DNA of 64,000 nucleotides. Source: Methylocystis sp. Sn-Cys (GTDB taxonomy: Bacteria > Pseudomonadota > Alphaproteobacteria > Rhizobiales > Beijerinckiaceae). Positions within the stretch are counted from its first letter, which is position 1, and the number at the start of each line of letters is the position of its first letter. The stretch spans positions 124,001 through 188,000 of the forward strand of contig NZ_JAERVJ010000003.1 in assembly GCF_016745395.1 (NCBI RefSeq), given 5' to 3'. Positions 25,635 through 33,614 of this stretch are shown here, one piece after another. The notes beneath the pieces were generated by a model that made no database searches, was not told where the DNA came from, and worked only from the letters and a program-made list of their open reading frames with translations. Position numbers and translations under genes: made by a program.

Positions 25635-25872
25635 GGGTTGCCCCCTCCCCAACCCTCCCCCGCTCTCGCGGGAGAGGGGGCTGAGCGTGGCCTTCATCAA
25701 GAACGCTGATCGCAAGGCGGGGGAAGCGATCGACAGTGCTGGCCGCATCGTTCCCTCCCCCTTGCGGGGAGGGGTAGGGGTGGGGGTCGACAATTTTGGG
25801 CGTGATCCCGGCCGGGCCCCACCCGACCCCGCTATCGCCGGGCCACCCTCCCCGTAAAGGGGAGGGATGGTG
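25635..25872. repeat. Type D palindromic repeats, double unit
   Basis: CCCTCCCCAACCCTCCCCCG with CGGGAGAGGGGGCTGAG makes one hairpin. A second unit contains TTGCGGGGAGGGGTAGGGGT, CCCCACCCGACCCCGC, GCCGGGCCACCCTCCCCG and TAAAGGGGAGGG. They fill the gap between hpnG and shc. Confidence 0.8.
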
Positions 25873-25903
25873 CGCACCGAAATTGTCGATCGGCGGAAAG
25901 GCC

Positions 25904-27868
25904 CTACAGCCCCACCTGCACCAGCTTGCTGTTCGTCTGCAGCAGGTTGCGGTAACGCGCCAGGGCCCAGAGCGGGAAGAATTTCCGATAGCCGTGGTAG
26001 CGCAGGTAGAAGACCCGTGGGAAGCCGGTCGCCGTGAAGCGCGGCTCGTTCCAGAGTCCATCCTGCGCCTGCGTCGCCTGCAGATAGGCGACGCCGCGCG
26101 CGACCGCCGGATGGTCGACCTCGCCCGCCGCCATCAGGCCGAGCAGGGCCCAGGCTGTCTGGGAAGAGGTCGAGGGCGCGGGCTCATAGCCCTTGTAGTC
26201 GAGCTTGTAGCTCGAAAGATCCTCGCCCCAGCCGCCGTCCGCGTTCTGGATCGAGACGAGCCAGTCCACCGCGCGGCGATAGGATTCGTGCGCATGCGGC
26301 AGGCCGACGGCGTTGAGCGCGCAGAGCGCCGACCAGGCGCCGTAAATGTAATTGGCGCCCCAGCGGCCGAACCAGGAGCCGTCCTTCTCCTGCTCCTTCA
26401 AGAGATACTCCACGCCGCGCCGCACGCATTCGCTCGATTCAACCGTGTCGCCGAGCTGCGCCAGCATCGAGATGCAGCGCGCCGAGACGTCCACCGTCGG
26501 CGGATCGAGCAGCGCGCCATGATCGGCGAAGGGGATGTGGTTCAGATAGTGATAGACATTGTCGGCGTCGAAGGCGCCCCAGCCGCCGTTCTTCGACTGC
26601 ATGCCGATCACCCATTCCTTGGCGCGGGCGATGCGCTCGGCATAGGGCTTTTTCTCTTCGGCGCTGGTGAGACGGTCCATGGCGGTCGCGACGACGGCGG
26701 TGTCGTCGACGTCCGGATAATGCGCATTGGCGTATTGGAAGGCCCAGCCGCCGGGCCGCAAATCGGGCCGCTGAACCGCCCAGTCGCCCTTCACGTCCAG
26801 CACCTGCAGCGGCGCGAGCCAGTCGCAGGCGGCTCGCGCCTTTTCGCGCGCGTCGGCGTCGCCGGTCTCGAGCAGCGCATGCGCCACGAGCGAGGTGTCC
26901 CACACTGGCGAGACGCAGGGCTGGCAATAGGCTTCGGTCTCATTGACGACGAGCAGCCGCTCGATCGACTCGCGCGCGTCCTTGACGCGCTGGTCGGTCT
27001 GCGGGATGCCGAGCACGTCATACATCAGCAGGCTGTTGACCATCGCCGGGAAGATTGCGCCGAGGCCATCGACGCCGTTCAGGCGCTCGGTCGTCCAGCG
27101 TTCGGCGAGCTGAACGGAGTAGTGGCGCGAGCGCTTCGGCATATGCGGCTCGAGCAGGCGCAGCAGCTTGTCGATCTCGCCGAAAATATGCGCCCAGGGC
27201 CAGGTCTGATGCTCGCCCTTCGGCCAGACTTTCACCTCTTCCGGCGGCGTCGTGAAGAGCTCCTGGATATGAATGTCCTTCGGGTTCTTCGCGCACGGCT
27301 TATAGGTCATCAGCACGAGGAGCGGCACGAGAACGGTGCGGCCCCAATAGGAAATCTTGTCGAGATGGAAGGGGAACCAGCTCGGCAGCAGCATGATCTC
27401 GACCGGCATCACCGGCACGCCGCGCCACGGGATCTGGCCGTAGAGCGCGAGCAGCGAGCGGGTGAAGACATTGGAGGTCGCCGCGCCGCCATGAGCGAGG
27501 ATCGCCGCGCGGGCGCGCGCCATGTGCGGGGCGTCGATGTCGTCGCCGATCATTTTGAGCGCGAAATAGGCCTTTACGCTCGCCGAGATGTTGAAGGCGC
27601 CGTCCTGGAACAGCGGCCAGCCGCCGTGATCGCCCTGCATGCGGCGCAGATAGGCCGCGATCTTGCGCTCCAGCTCGGCGTCGACCGGCTCGGCGCGGAA
27701 ATGGCGCATCAGCACATATTCGGCGGGGATGGTGGTGTCGGCCTCCAGCTCGAAGCACCAATGGCCGTCCGCCTTGCCGAGGTCCAGAAGCGCGTGTTTG
27801 GCGCTTTGGATGCTCGCTTCGAGCGCATCTGCGGTCGAGGCGTCACTGGCGCGAAGGGCTGCGGTCAT
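25904..27868 (-). CDS. shc: Squalene-hopene cyclase
   Basis: A 654-residue terpene cyclase (HpnF) that turns squalene into hopene and hopanol at the inner membrane. The protonating DxDD motif is DVDDTAV (about 386-389). QW repeats are visible as QSKNGGWGAFD, EKDGSWFGRWG, NADGGWGED and TQAQDGLWNE. The C-terminal FYLRYHGYRKFFPLWALARY block is diagnostic. Length is normal. It lies 30 bases downstream of a small HTH gene on the same strand and probably shares its transcript. AAGGAC serves as ribosome site. Confidence 0.97.
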   Translation of the reverse strand: MTAALRASDASTADALEASIQSAKHALLDLGKADGHWCFELEADTTIPAEYVLMRHFRAEPVDAELERKIAAYLRRMQGDHGGWPLFQDGAFNISASVKAYFALKMIGDDIDAPHMARARAAILAHGGAATSNVFTRSLLALYGQIPWRGVPVMPVEIMLLPSWFPFHLDKISYWGRTVLVPLLVLMTYKPCAKNPKDIHIQELFTTPPEEVKVWPKGEHQTWPWAHIFGEIDKLLRLLEPHMPKRSRHYSVQLAERWTTERLNGVDGLGAIFPAMVNSLLMYDVLGIPQTDQRVKDARESIERLLVVNETEAYCQPCVSPVWDTSLVAHALLETGDADAREKARAACDWLAPLQVLDVKGDWAVQRPDLRPGGWAFQYANAHYPDVDDTAVVATAMDRLTSAEEKKPYAERIARAKEWVIGMQSKNGGWGAFDADNVYHYLNHIPFADHGALLDPPTVDVSARCISMLAQLGDTVESSECVRRGVEYLLKEQEKDGSWFGRWGANYIYGAWSALCALNAVGLPHAHESYRRAVDWLVSIQNADGGWGEDLSSYKLDYKGYEPAPSTSSQTAWALLGLMAAGEVDHPAVARGVAYLQATQAQDGLWNEPRFTATGFPRVFYLRYHGYRKFFPLWALARYRNLLQTNSKLVQVGL

Positions 27869-27898
27869 GGTTTGTCCTTTTTGCTCAATTTCATAGCG

Positions 27899-28192
27899 CT
27901 ATGCGATGCGAAGCGTGGCGGTCTCCGCCGCGCCGCCCTCGCCGTGCGGCGTGACGACGATCTCGACGTCCTGGCCCAGCGCGACGAGGAAGCGCAGGAG
28001 CCGCTCCAGGGAAAACTGCCGGAAGTCGCCGCGCAGCATCTTGGAGACGTCGGGCTGCCTGACGCCGAAAAGCCGCGCCGCCTCGACCTGTTTGAGACCG
28101 CGCGCCTTCAGGAGCGCCTCGATCTTATGGACCAACTGCGCCTTGAGGATGTGATCCTCCGCATGTCGCGGCGTCGGCTGGCTTTCACTCAT
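27899..28192 (-). CDS. HTH (Xre/HigA-type, HTH_37) DNA-binding protein
   Basis: A 97-residue helix-turn-helix protein beginning MSESQPTPRHAEDHILKAQL. KARGLKQVEAARLFGVRQPD followed by VSKMLRGDFRQFS is the DNA-binding helix set. LERLLRFLVALGQDVEIVV is the C-terminal block shared with HigA-2/HTH_37 antitoxins. No toxin frame of the HigB/RelE type precedes or follows it. It is instead followed after 30 bases by shc, so it may be an orphan antitoxin reused as a regulator of the cyclase operon. A TTG start 54 bases upstream is less likely. Confidence 0.85.
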   Translation of the reverse strand: MSESQPTPRHAEDHILKAQLVHKIEALLKARGLKQVEAARLFGVRQPDVSKMLRGDFRQFSLERLLRFLVALGQDVEIVVTPHGEGGAAETATLRIA

Positions 28193-28245
28193 CTTATCAA
28201 GCCTGTTCGAGCCTGTTCTTCCGCTCGGCTCGCGAGCGTGGTTCA

Positions 28246-28272
28246 ACTATAGTGATTTAACCATATGGTCAA
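28246..28272 (-). promoter_or_regulatory. Promoter with overlapping palindromic operator for the HTH-shc operon
   Basis: On the minus strand TTGACC (28272-28267) and TATAGT (28251-28246) are separated by 15 bases, a little short for a sigma-70 promoter. The -35 region sits inside the near-perfect palindrome TTAACCATATGGTCAA (28257-28272). The local sequence is A+T-rich against a G+C-rich background. Auto-repression by the HTH protein is a natural inference, not shown. Confidence 0.5.
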
Positions 28273-28287
28273 GGCTGGGCCCAGCAG

Positions 28288-28532
28288 ATTGGACCGCGCG
28301 CCTTCAGGCGCGCTCAGCGGCGATAAACCTCCGAGGCGGCCTCGTCCTTCGAGACGCGAGCGTCGCTCGCTCCTCAGGATGAGGCCTAAGTGTTTGGCGC
28401 AGATGCAAAAGCCCCTCATGCTGAGGAGCCTGCGCAGCAGGCGTCTCGAAGCACGAGGGGCGTCGGCGGCGCTTTGTCAGCGGTCTGCGCGCGCCGCCAG
28501 AATGCGCGCCTGAAGGCGCGCGGTCCAAGCGG
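28288..28532. repeat. Type C repeat inside a type E inverted pair
   Basis: GGACCGCGCGCCTTCAGGCG opens the unit, a complete type C element (about 28325-28468) lies in the middle, and GCGCCTGAAGGCGCGCGGTC closes it. The same nesting is seen at 48.15-48.38 kb. Confidence 0.85.
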
Positions 28533-28614
28533 ATGGCGCATCGCTTGCTACCCGAAATTCGAACTCGCCTCTTTCGACCCGAGGCGCTCGACATTGTTCG
28601 AAAGGGGCAGACCC

Positions 28615-28986
28615 ATGGACGAGCTTTTTGTGATTTGTCGAACAGTCGAGATCGACGACGCGCAGGCCCACGGCTTCGTGCTGATGAAGGCGGAAGAGAG
28701 CGGCGAGACCTCGCCCTGGCCGATCATCGTCACGCGCAAGGGCAACAACTTCTACGGTTTCGAAAATGTGTGCCCGCACGAGGGGCTGCGGCTCGACTCC
28801 CAGCCGGGCCAGTTCATGGACGAGGAAGGCAATTTCCTCGAATGCGGCCGGCATCACGCGCAATTCGACATCGACACGGGCGAATGTTTCATCGGTCCCT
28901 GCCAGGGGCGGCGTCTCGCTCCCGTCAAGCTCGTCATCGACGACGGCGACGTCTGCGTGACCGGCGTGATGCTTGCAGACGAATGA
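28615..28986 (+). CDS. Rieske [2Fe-2S] ferredoxin-like protein
   Basis: A 123-residue soluble protein consisting of one Rieske domain. The cluster ligands are C53-P-H55 (NVCPHEGLRL) and C77-G-R-H80 (LECGRHHAQFD). An insertion between the two ligand boxes (LDSQPGQFMDEEGNF) is longer than in dioxygenase ferredoxins. No signal or membrane helix is present. The start at 28615 follows AAAGGGGCAG. It is followed after 16 bases by a 250-residue unknown protein, presumably co-transcribed. An electron-transfer role is likely; the partner enzyme is unknown. Confidence 0.88.
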   Translation: MDELFVICRTVEIDDAQAHGFVLMKAEESGETSPWPIIVTRKGNNFYGFENVCPHEGLRLDSQPGQFMDEEGNFLECGRHHAQFDIDTGECFIGPCQGRRLAPVKLVIDDGDVCVTGVMLADE

Positions 28987-29002
28987 GAAAGGGGACGCTT
29001 TC

Positions 29003-29755
29003 ATGACGGATATGGCCGAGCTGCAAAGGCGTAAGAAGCTCATCAATCTTGCGATTGTCTATGTCGATCCCGACGCTTTCATCGCCAATTATGTCCCCTG
29101 GCTGGAGATCACGACCTTCATCACGGCGCTGCGCGCGGGCGACGTTCAAGCCCCGGCCGATGGCGTGACGCCGACCCTCACGCCGCAGCAGATGAAGGGC
29201 GGCGTCGCGGCCAACTATGGCAACGACGCCGTCTTCGCCTTTTGCATGACCGCCGCGCTGAAAGGCGACAAGGCCGCGGTGGACAAGGTCGAGACCGCGC
29301 TGGCTGAAAGTCTGGGCAAGGATTTTCCGGGTTCGGTGGCGTTTTGGGGCTTCCGCGCCGCGAACGACTCGCCGATGAGCCTCGAAGATCACGTCGGCGC
29401 CGCGGCGTATAAGATGCTCGGCGGCGATATTCCGCCGCCGCCGATGCGCGCGCGGGAGAATTGGAATGCGGGGTTGCGCTTCTTCGAAAAGGCGCGGCAA
29501 TCCAATTTCGTGCAGGAAATCATGTTTCCGCTTGCCGTGTGGACGCGCGCCAAGTGGAGCGAGACGCTGGAGAAAGGCGTCTCCTTCCTTGCGCATATCG
29601 AAGACAGCGTTCCGGTGCTGCAGGAAGCGCTCGCCGAGACGCGCAACGATCAGGCCTTTATCGCCAACATGCTGCTGAAAATGGCGCCGGCGATCGAGCA
29701 GGATTTGAGCGACGATATGCAAGGGTTTTTGAGATCGCTGGCGCGTCGCGCGTAG
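29003..29755 (+). CDS. Hypothetical protein, partner of the Rieske protein
   Basis: A 250-residue soluble protein starting MTDMAELQRRKKLINLAIVY with AAAGGGGACG upstream. It is rich in Ala and helix formers. Recognisable segments are VDPDAFIANYVPWLEITTFI and FPGSVAFWGFRAANDS, together with the PPPPMRAREN turn and KMAPAIEQDLSDDMQGFLRS near the end. No signal peptide, cysteine cluster or catalytic motif is evident. Tight coupling to the Rieske gene suggests they work together. The family is not recognised. Confidence 0.7.
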   Translation: MTDMAELQRRKKLINLAIVYVDPDAFIANYVPWLEITTFITALRAGDVQAPADGVTPTLTPQQMKGGVAANYGNDAVFAFCMTAALKGDKAAVDKVETALAESLGKDFPGSVAFWGFRAANDSPMSLEDHVGAAAYKMLGGDIPPPPMRARENWNAGLRFFEKARQSNFVQEIMFPLAVWTRAKWSETLEKGVSFLAHIEDSVPVLQEALAETRNDQAFIANMLLKMAPAIEQDLSDDMQGFLRSLARRA

Positions 29756-29766
29756 CGAGACAACGC

Positions 29767-29930
29767 TCATACCCTTTCCGTTTGAATGGCTCGCATCGGG
29801 AGATGTCATTCCCGGCGGGCTGAGAGCCCGACCGGGAATCCAGAGCGACAAAAGCGCTGGTTGCTCTGGATTCCCGATCGCTCGCTCAAGCGAGCGTCGG
29901 GAATGACACGGAACCAATCAAGCGGATCCA
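29767..29930. repeat. Full-length type B palindromic repeat
   Basis: This is the best complete copy. It opens with the tail CCCTTTCCGTTTGAATGGCT, then GTCATTCCCGGCGGGCTGAG, AAAAGCGCTGGTTGCTCTGG and CGAGCGTCGGGAATGAC, and closes with GGAACCAATCAAGCGGATCC. It starts about 12 bases after a stop codon. Confidence 0.85.
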
Positions 29931-30000
29931 GTATCACTTGGGCTGCATCTTTACAGCGCGCGAGGCGTTGCTCCGCGCTCGGATTGCTGAGAGAGTGACG

Positions 30001-30135
30001 TTGACGCCCCTCGTGCTTCGAGACGCCTGCTGCGCAGGCTCCTCAGCATGAGGGGCTTCTAAAACACTTAGGCCTCATCCTGAGGAGCGAGCGAAGCTCG
30101 CGTCTCGAAGGACGAGGCCGCCTCGGAGGTTTGTT
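30001..30135. repeat. Type C palindromic repeat
   Basis: ACGCCCCTCGTGCTTCGAGA, CCTGCTGCGCAGGCTCCTCA, CACTTAGGCCTCATCCTGAG and GAAGGACGAGGCCGCCTCGG are present. The central linker is shorter than in other copies. The 29756-30191 gap holds this and the preceding type B unit and no gene. Confidence 0.85.
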
Positions 30136-30191
30136 GATAAACTACGCGCGGCGCCTGGCTCCGCGCTTTTTTGTTTCTATGGGAATTAAAA

Positions 30192-30545
30192 ATGACGAAC
30201 GCTTCCTGCCCTTTTTGCGATCGAGCTTCATTGTCTGTCCTTTGCGAGAATGATCTCGCTTTCGCCATGCACGACAAATATCCAGTCCGCCCGCTCCACA
30301 GTCTGATTCTGCCGAAGCGACACGCTTTCGATGTTTTCGATACGACGCTGGACGAGCGCGAATGCATGCATCGTCTGGCGGAGGCGCTGCGTGGCGACAT
30401 CATGCGCGCCGACCCCAGTGTGGGGGGCTTCAATTTCGGCTCGAATATCGGCGCGGCGGCGGGGCAGAAAATTTTTCACGCCCATCTGCATCTCATTCCG
30501 CGCAGAGCCGGCGATACGCCGCCGCCGCCCGCACGCCAAGGCTGA
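30192..30545 (+). CDS. HIT family hydrolase
   Basis: A 117-residue histidine-triad protein, probably a nucleoside-phosphoramidate or dinucleotide hydrolase. The triad HAHLHLIPRR has histidines at about 96, 98 and 100, and NFGSNIGAAAGQ precedes it as usual. An N-terminal CPFC pair (residues 6-9) suggests a zinc site, as in several bacterial HIT proteins. The C-terminus is a short Pro-rich tail. The ATG at 30192 is the only start that gives a normal HIT N-terminus. Confidence 0.92.
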   Translation: MTNASCPFCDRASLSVLCENDLAFAMHDKYPVRPLHSLILPKRHAFDVFDTTLDERECMHRLAEALRGDIMRADPSVGGFNFGSNIGAAAGQKIFHAHLHLIPRRAGDTPPPPARQG

Positions 30546-30644
30546 ACGCGGAAGCGAGCGGCGAAGATCACGCCTGCTTCTCTGGCGCCAGGCTTGGCGT
30601 TCCGGACTGTCATCGCCATAATGCCTCCAGGGAGGCCGGCAGAA

Positions 30645-31394
30645 ATGACAGAAGCCGCAACAGGCGAGGCGCCCGCGACGGCGGCGGTTCTCATCATTGG
30701 CGACGAGATCCTGTCCGGCCGCACGCAGGACGTCAACACGCGCTACATCGCCAATTATCTGGCGCAGATCGGCGTCGATCTGCGCGAAGCGCGCGTCGTG
30801 CCGGACAACGAGGCGGAGATCGTCGCGGCGCTCAACGCCCTGCGCGCGCGGCATAGTTACGTCTTCACCACGGGCGGCATCGGCCCAACCCACGACGACA
30901 TCACCGCCGACGCCGTGGCGAAAGCCTTTGGCGTCGAGGTTGTGGAAGACCCGGACGCCATCGCCTTGCTGAGCGAGCGCTTCACCGAGCAAGAGCTCAA
31001 CTCCGCCCGCCGCCGCATGGCGCGGGTGCCTAAGGGAGCGGCGCTGGTGCGCAACGCGGCCTCCAAGGCGCCGGGCTTCTGGATCGACAATGTCATCGTC
31101 ATGGCGGGCGTGCCGGTTATCATGCAATCGATGATGGATACGGTCGGGCCGCTGCTCAGGTCCGGCCCGCCCATCCAGGTTGAAACCATCGAAGCGGGCG
31201 CGATCCCGGAAGGGACTTACGCATTGAAGCTCGAGGCAATCGCGCTGGCGCATGAGGGGGTGAGCATCGGCTCCTATCCCCGTTTCTCCAGCGCCGGCAT
31301 CAGAAACCAGATCGTGCTGCGCAGCCGCGACGCCGCCAGTCTCGACCTTGCCACGCGCGCCGTCCGCGCCATGCTCGTAGAACTCGCGCCATGA
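30645..31394 (+). CDS. MoaB/Mog-domain (CinA N-terminal-like) protein
   Basis: A 249-residue protein with the MoCF-biosynthesis fold. [20 protein letters not shown] is the typical start. [20 protein letters not shown] is the molybdopterin-binding-type loop, and [20 protein letters not shown] follows. Length equals only the CinA N-terminal domain plus a small C-terminal extension; the C-terminal nicotinamide-nucleotide amidohydrolase domain is absent. The exact substrate is therefore open. The stop overlaps the gpt start by four bases, so they are translationally coupled. Confidence 0.88.
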   Translation: MTEAATGEAPATAAVLIIGDEILSGRTQDVNTRYIANYLAQIGVDLREARVVPDNEAEIVAALNALRARHSYVFTTGGIGPTHDDITADAVAKAFGVEVVEDPDAIALLSERFTEQELNSARRRMARVPKGAALVRNAASKAPGFWIDNVIVMAGVPVIMQSMMDTVGPLLRSGPPIQVETIEAGAIPEGTYALKLEAIALAHEGVSIGSYPRFSSAGIRNQIVLRSRDAASLDLATRAVRAMLVELAP

Positions 31395-31915
31395 GCCCGG
31401 AAAAGATGATTCAAATGCAGGATGGAGCGGAAAAAATCTTTCCCGTCTCCTGGGACATGTTCCACCGGGACGTGCGGGCGCTCGCCTGGCGGCTCGCGGC
31501 GATCGGCGGCTTCTCGGCGATCGTCGCGGTGACCCGCGGCGGGCTGGTGCCGGCCGGCATCATCGCGCGCGAATTGGGGATTCGCGTCATCGAGACGATT
31601 TGCGTCGCCAGTTATCACGAGGAAACCGAACGCGAAGCGCTCGAGGTTTTGAAGCCGCTCACGCAAACCATTCTGTCGCGCCCGAGCGAGGAGGTGCTGG
31701 TCATCGACGATCTCGTCGACACCGGGGCGACCGCCAAGGCCGTGCGCGAAATGTTGCCAAAAGCGCATTTCGCCACCGTCTACGCCAAGCCGCAGGGCCT
31801 GCCGATGGTGGACACTTTCGTCACCGAAGTCTCGCAGGACACATGGATTTATTTCCCCTGGGACACGGGGCTCTCCTTTCAGGCGCCGATCCACAAGCCG
31901 GCGCGGGGGCGGTGA
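31391..31915 (+). CDS. gpt: Xanthine phosphoribosyltransferase
   Basis: A 174-residue type I phosphoribosyltransferase that salvages xanthine and guanine to the monophosphates. The PRPP-binding motif [15 protein letters not shown] is at about 103-117. The N-terminal [21 protein letters not shown] block (here [17 protein letters not shown]) and the C-terminal WIYFPWDTG match bacterial Gpt. The ATG overlaps the stop of the upstream CinA-like gene; an ATG 15 bases further on is an alternative. The tRNA-Leu gene begins about 63 bases downstream. Confidence 0.93.
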   Translation: MSPEKMIQMQDGAEKIFPVSWDMFHRDVRALAWRLAAIGGFSAIVAVTRGGLVPAGIIARELGIRVIETICVASYHEETEREALEVLKPLTQTILSRPSEEVLVIDDLVDTGATAKAVREMLPKAHFATVYAKPQGLPMVDTFVTEVSQDTWIYFPWDTGLSFQAPIHKPARGR

Positions 31916-31978
31916 GACTAAAATGAGGCTTGGCGCCGTCGCCGGAGCCGCCCTATAACGCGCCTGACGTTCCAGATC

Positions 31979-32285
31979 GCGGGCGTGGCGAAACTGGTAG
32001 ACGCAACGGACTTGAAGAAATTTGAGTGCTCCACCCGGGAAACCGACGGAGTAGAACCGCTCAAAGTCGGGGAACCCTCGAAAGTGGCGATCCCGAGCCA
32101 AGCCCGCCCTTTGGGCGGGAAGGTGTAGAGACTAGACGGGCGGCGCCTAAGGCGCGAAACGCGCTACGGCGAAGGGATAGTCCAGACCCCAAACCCGCGC
32201 ATGCGGGGCGGCGAAAGCCGTAGCGGGTATGAAAATCCGTAGGGCCGCAAGGCCTGTGCCGGTTCGATTCCGGCCGCCCGCACCA
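31979..32285 (+). tRNA. tRNA-Leu(UAA) interrupted by a group I intron, CCA encoded
   Basis: The exons are 31979-32013 and 32232-32285. Acceptor GCGGGCG pairs with CGCCCGC, and the discriminator is A followed by encoded CCA. The D arm carries GGTAGACGC, typical of leucine tRNAs. The anticodon stem ACGGA/TCCGT is completed only after removing the intron, giving the loop CTT-AAAA with anticodon UAA. The variable arm GGGCCGCAAGGCCTG is long, as expected for class II tRNA-Leu. The T arm is GCCGG-TTCGATT-CCGGC. Spliced length is 89 bases. Confidence 0.93.
32014..32231 (+). ncRNA. Group I self-splicing intron in the tRNA-Leu anticodon loop
   Basis: The 218-base insert follows U34 and ends in G (omega-G) before AAAA. 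In P1 the exon ACUU pairs with GAGU at intron bases about 11-14, placing a U-G pair at the 5' splice site. The core contains GATCCCGAGCCAAGCC and AAGGTGTAGAGACTAGACGG, which resemble the P/Q and R/S elements of cyanobacterial and plastid tRNA-Leu(UAA) introns (subgroup IC3). A late GGGATAGTCCAGACC also fits. It carries no reading frame for a homing endonuclease. Self-splicing is inferred from structure. Confidence 0.88.
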
Positions 32286-32446
32286 GAAACTTATCCACAG
32301 GCGGAGTGGTTTGATTCAATTGAAAATTAGCGGGCAGGACTGTTGAAGCTCCGGTCTTGTCTAAACTTCGTCAATCGGGGCAGGGCTGCCTCGAAATCTA
32401 GAGCAAATCGGGGGATGCGGTTTTGATGGTTATCCTGCGGTTGGGC

Positions 32447-32625
32447 TACACACATAATACCATTTTCGTTTGAATAGCTCGCATGGGCACGTGTCATTCC
32501 CGGCGGACTGAAAGCCCAACAGGGAATCCAGAGCCACAAAAAGCGCCGGTTTTGCGTTGGACCCCAATCACTCGCTTTGTGAGCGTCGGGAATGACTGCG
32601 AACCAATCAAGCGGATCTCGTATAA
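32447..32625. repeat. Type B palindromic repeat, decayed
   Basis: CCATTTTCGTTTGAATAGCT, GTCATTCCCGGCGGACTGAA, CACAAAAAGCGCCGG, GTGAGCGTCGGGAATGAC and GAACCAATCAAGCGGATC are seen. Several arm mismatches show it is an old copy. The rest of the 32286-32678 gap shows no gene. Confidence 0.8.
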
Positions 32626-32678
32626 GTTATAAAAGCTGCTGTCGACTTATGCTAGCATTTCAATAAGGGATTTGGACA

Positions 32679-33257
32679 ATGACCGACCCCAGCGACAAAA
32701 CGTCCGCAAACGAAAGCAATACAGCGAAACTAGGGTTTCATTTCTACTTAATGCTCGGAATCCCCACATATCTTCTGCTAGTGGTATTGCCATTCTGGGA
32801 CGATGTCGGGCGTTGGCCGCCCCTGCTGCAGATCAACGAAATTTTCGCCCCGAAGGTCGCCGCGAGCGACTATCCATTACGTAGAGTCTTAACTGGGGCC
32901 GTATTTTTGAATTACGTGGAAATAATCGCGATCTTCATGATGATGGTGTTTTCACGGTCCTTACGAAAGGGCTTATTCGAGACATATGACGTGTTTAAAT
33001 TTCGGCTGGCAGGGTGGGGCTTATCGATATTTTTTGTATCATCTGCCGCCTTCACGTGGGTTTCATTCTTCGTGACGGATGATTTCCTTTCAGGTTCCGG
33101 CAGAAGCGCTTTGGGCAGACTTGTGCTTTTTATTCCCGTATTCATAGGTCTTGGAGAATGCTTCGCCTTAATGATGATCGGAGGCTTGTCACGAGATGCC
33201 TGGCGCAAACTTCGTTCAATTTTGAAACTCGCGCCCACGACCTTGAACCCAAATTGA
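32679..33257 (+). CDS. Hypothetical membrane protein, A+T-richer than its neighbours
   Basis: A 192-residue protein with about four transmembrane helices (roughly 22-42, 68-92, 108-132 and 145-170) and short polar ends. It opens MTDPSDKTSANESNTAKLGF and contains WDDVGRWPP between helices 1 and 2. Codons ending in A or T are clearly more frequent than in surrounding genes, which suggests recent acquisition. It is placed about 390 bases beyond the tRNA-Leu gene, a common site for foreign DNA, but no integrase is present. The family is not recognised. Confidence 0.65.
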   Translation: MTDPSDKTSANESNTAKLGFHFYLMLGIPTYLLLVVLPFWDDVGRWPPLLQINEIFAPKVAASDYPLRRVLTGAVFLNYVEIIAIFMMMVFSRSLRKGLFETYDVFKFRLAGWGLSIFFVSSAAFTWVSFFVTDDFLSGSGRSALGRLVLFIPVFIGLGECFALMMIGGLSRDAWRKLRSILKLAPTTLNPN

Positions 33258-33614
33258 ACGCATGGCGAAAATGCGTTCAAAGCAAAGGGGATAGAATCTG
33301 CGCTGCGCCGAGGGTTTGGTGACCATCCCTCCAATAGGCTGCTGGAGCTGTCGGTTGGACATGCAGCTATTGCACAGTAAAAATCTAACGTAAAAACATT
33401 AGCTCGTGGGAATATGCTGTTTCCCGCCGCCGGCGCCAACCCCTCTGCTCGGCGAACGCGCCGCCCGTCTAGCGCCCAAGGAAGCCGTCGCGTCGGCCGA
33501 GCGCGGCCCGAGCAATTTCCCGTCGGCTGTCCAATCCAGTTAAGCCATTGCAAAGGAAAGGGATTTACATAGTCAAGCTAGTCGCTGTGCTTACGCCTAT
33601 CGGGAGCGGGGGTT
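33258..33614. other. Intergenic region without recognisable content
   Basis: About 350 bases between the membrane protein and the TadG-like gene. The first half is A+T-richer (AAAAATCTAACGTAAAAAC), the second half G+C-rich. A minus-strand frame crosses it into the antisense of the preceding gene, without a family match. A decayed gene remnant is possible. Confidence 0.4.

Noticed and set aside
32912-33553. A 213-codon minus-strand frame across the 33.3-33.6 kb gap
   Set aside because: It runs antisense through a credible membrane protein gene and has no recognisable domain; kept only as a possible remnant.
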